Notes under the pieces: generated by a model | Told to the model about the DNA's origin: nothing | The model's input: only the letters and a program-made list of their open reading frames with translations | The model's database searches: none | In this document: positions 63,474 to 64,000 of the stretch, piece after piece | Position numbering within the stretch: position 1 is the first letter of the stretch | Layout: each line of letters opens with the position of its first letter | Origin: CAZOEL01 sp964578835 | GTDB lineage: Bacteria > Desulfobacterota > Syntrophobacteria > Syntrophobacterales > Syntrophobacteraceae | Direction: 5' to 3' | Assembly: GCA_964578835.1 (NCBI GenBank) | Contig: CAZOEL010000021.1 | Span: 23,436 to 87,435, forward strand | DNA length: 64,000 bases | Position numbers and translations under genes: made by a program

Positions 63474-64000
63474 CTAGGGAGTCGGTCGGCCCGGATATGC
63501 CCCTGCATCCTTCAGATACCGGTAGTAGTCGCTGTCGGTCGTGAGAATCATCACCGAGTTCTTATTCTGCCCCTCCTTATATGCCTCCAAAGTGCGTGAG
63601 AAGGCATAGAATTCCGGGTCGAGTCCATAGGCTTCTCCGTATATGCGTGTGGCCTCGGCATCGCCTTTTCCCTGGATCTCCCGAACCTGGAGATAGGCGT
63701 TGGACCGAATCTGGCGCAACTCCTTCTCCATGGTCCCGAGAATCTCGGCGCTTCGACCTTCCCCTTCAGAGCGGAACTGGGCGGCGATCCGCTTCCGCTC
63801 CGAGATCATCCGGGCGTACACTTTCTCCTGGACGCTTTCCACGTAGTTCAGACGCTTAATACGCACGTCCACCAGTTCGATCCCGTACTGGGGAATGATC
63901 TTGCTGGCTTCTTGCAGGATGGTCCGGGTGATCTCCTCGCGCCCGCGAGCGATCTCCTTCTTCAGCTCCTCCTGCATCTCCGTGGGGACCTCTTCCAGGA
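63474..64000 (-). CDS. hflC: HflC, SPFH-domain protease modulator, 5' end outside window
   Basis: The minus frame is open from the right edge to 63474 and encodes the C-terminal 174 residues of HflC: the end of the SPFH domain (IPQYGIELVDVRIKRLNYVESVQEKVYARM), the helical RIAAQFRSEGEGRSAEIL region and a Tyr-rich end. HflC with HflK forms a membrane complex that regulates FtsH. A start codon inside the frame (63977) is not the real one. The hflK gene would be expected upstream, outside the window. Confidence 0.9.
   Translation of the reverse strand, partial: LEEVPTEMQEELKKEIARGREEITRTILQEASKIIPQYGIELVDVRIKRLNYVESVQEKVYARMISERKRIAAQFRSEGEGRSAEILGTMEKELRQIRSNAYLQVREIQGKGDAEATRIYGEAYGLDPEFYAFSRTLEAYKEGQNKNSVMILTTDSDYYRYLKDAGAYPGRPTP

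Noticed and set aside
1..64000. CRISPR array or tandem repeat array
   Set aside because: No regularly spaced direct repeats were seen anywhere in the window.

Overview
The window looks like a chromosome segment of an anaerobic delta-proteobacterium, probably of the Syntrophobacterales type (Desulfobacterota). The reasons are a 13-gene complex I operon, polyhydroxyalkanoate (PHA) genes, many PAS/Cache sensor kinases, FHA and HD-GYP signalling proteins, and active selenocysteine (Sec) use. GC looks close to 53 percent by eye. The taxonomic call is inference; no rRNA or other marker lies in the window. No tRNA, rRNA or CRISPR array was recognised.

Layout. 1-3008: two FHA-domain membrane proteins (one cut by the window start), one carrying a periplasmic lytic transglycosylase. 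3009-4802: two similar leader-like RNA elements with intrinsic terminators, a small membrane protein and a rubrerythrin-like protein. 4977-11609: PHA locus with short-chain dehydrogenase, PHA synthase, acyl carrier protein, a second PhaC-like protein and a small phasin-like protein. 12105-17134: glycine-zipper lipoprotein, GspE/PilB-type ATPase, acyltransferase 3 and GAF protein. 17393-31978 (minus): complex I in the order EF(fused)-A-B-C-D-G-H-I-J-K-L-M-N. 32880-35832: receiver-TPR and HD-GYP-PilZ proteins. 35862-44916 (minus): a block of eight co-oriented signalling genes (CBS protein, sigma-54 activator, NifX-like protein, histidine kinase, response regulator, SulP transporter, kinase-receiver fusion, degenerate kinase).

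45124-47971 is a selenium locus. selD (+) has an in-frame UGA at the catalytic position and is followed by a cysteine desulfurase. Divergent from it is a 47-residue ORF with an in-frame UGA, a SECIS-like hairpin whose tip resembles that of E. coli fdhF, a good ribosome binding site and its own terminator. A third UGA gene, a secreted rhodanese at 58499-58909, carries a perfect hairpin after the UGA. Conventional ORF calling breaks or misses all three. A weaker fourth candidate is at 52000-52233.

48028-51873 (minus) holds a glycogen-binding-domain lipoprotein, an ECF sigma factor, a secreted protein, a phosphotransferase and a DOMON-like protein; a homologous glycogen-binding-domain membrane protein sits at 60679-61308. 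52351-55815 is a large hybrid kinase. 56174-60194 has a decayed YraQ-type permease, a mercuric-reductase-like flavoprotein, the seleno-rhodanese and an APC permease. 61560-64000 ends with a tiny six-cysteine protein, a transposase fragment fused to a cheB remnant, and the 3' part of hflC. Small mobile elements include a 92-bp element with 23-bp perfect inverted repeats (16145-16236), an isolated copy of its end (4277-4297) and a REP-type palindrome (45374-45430).
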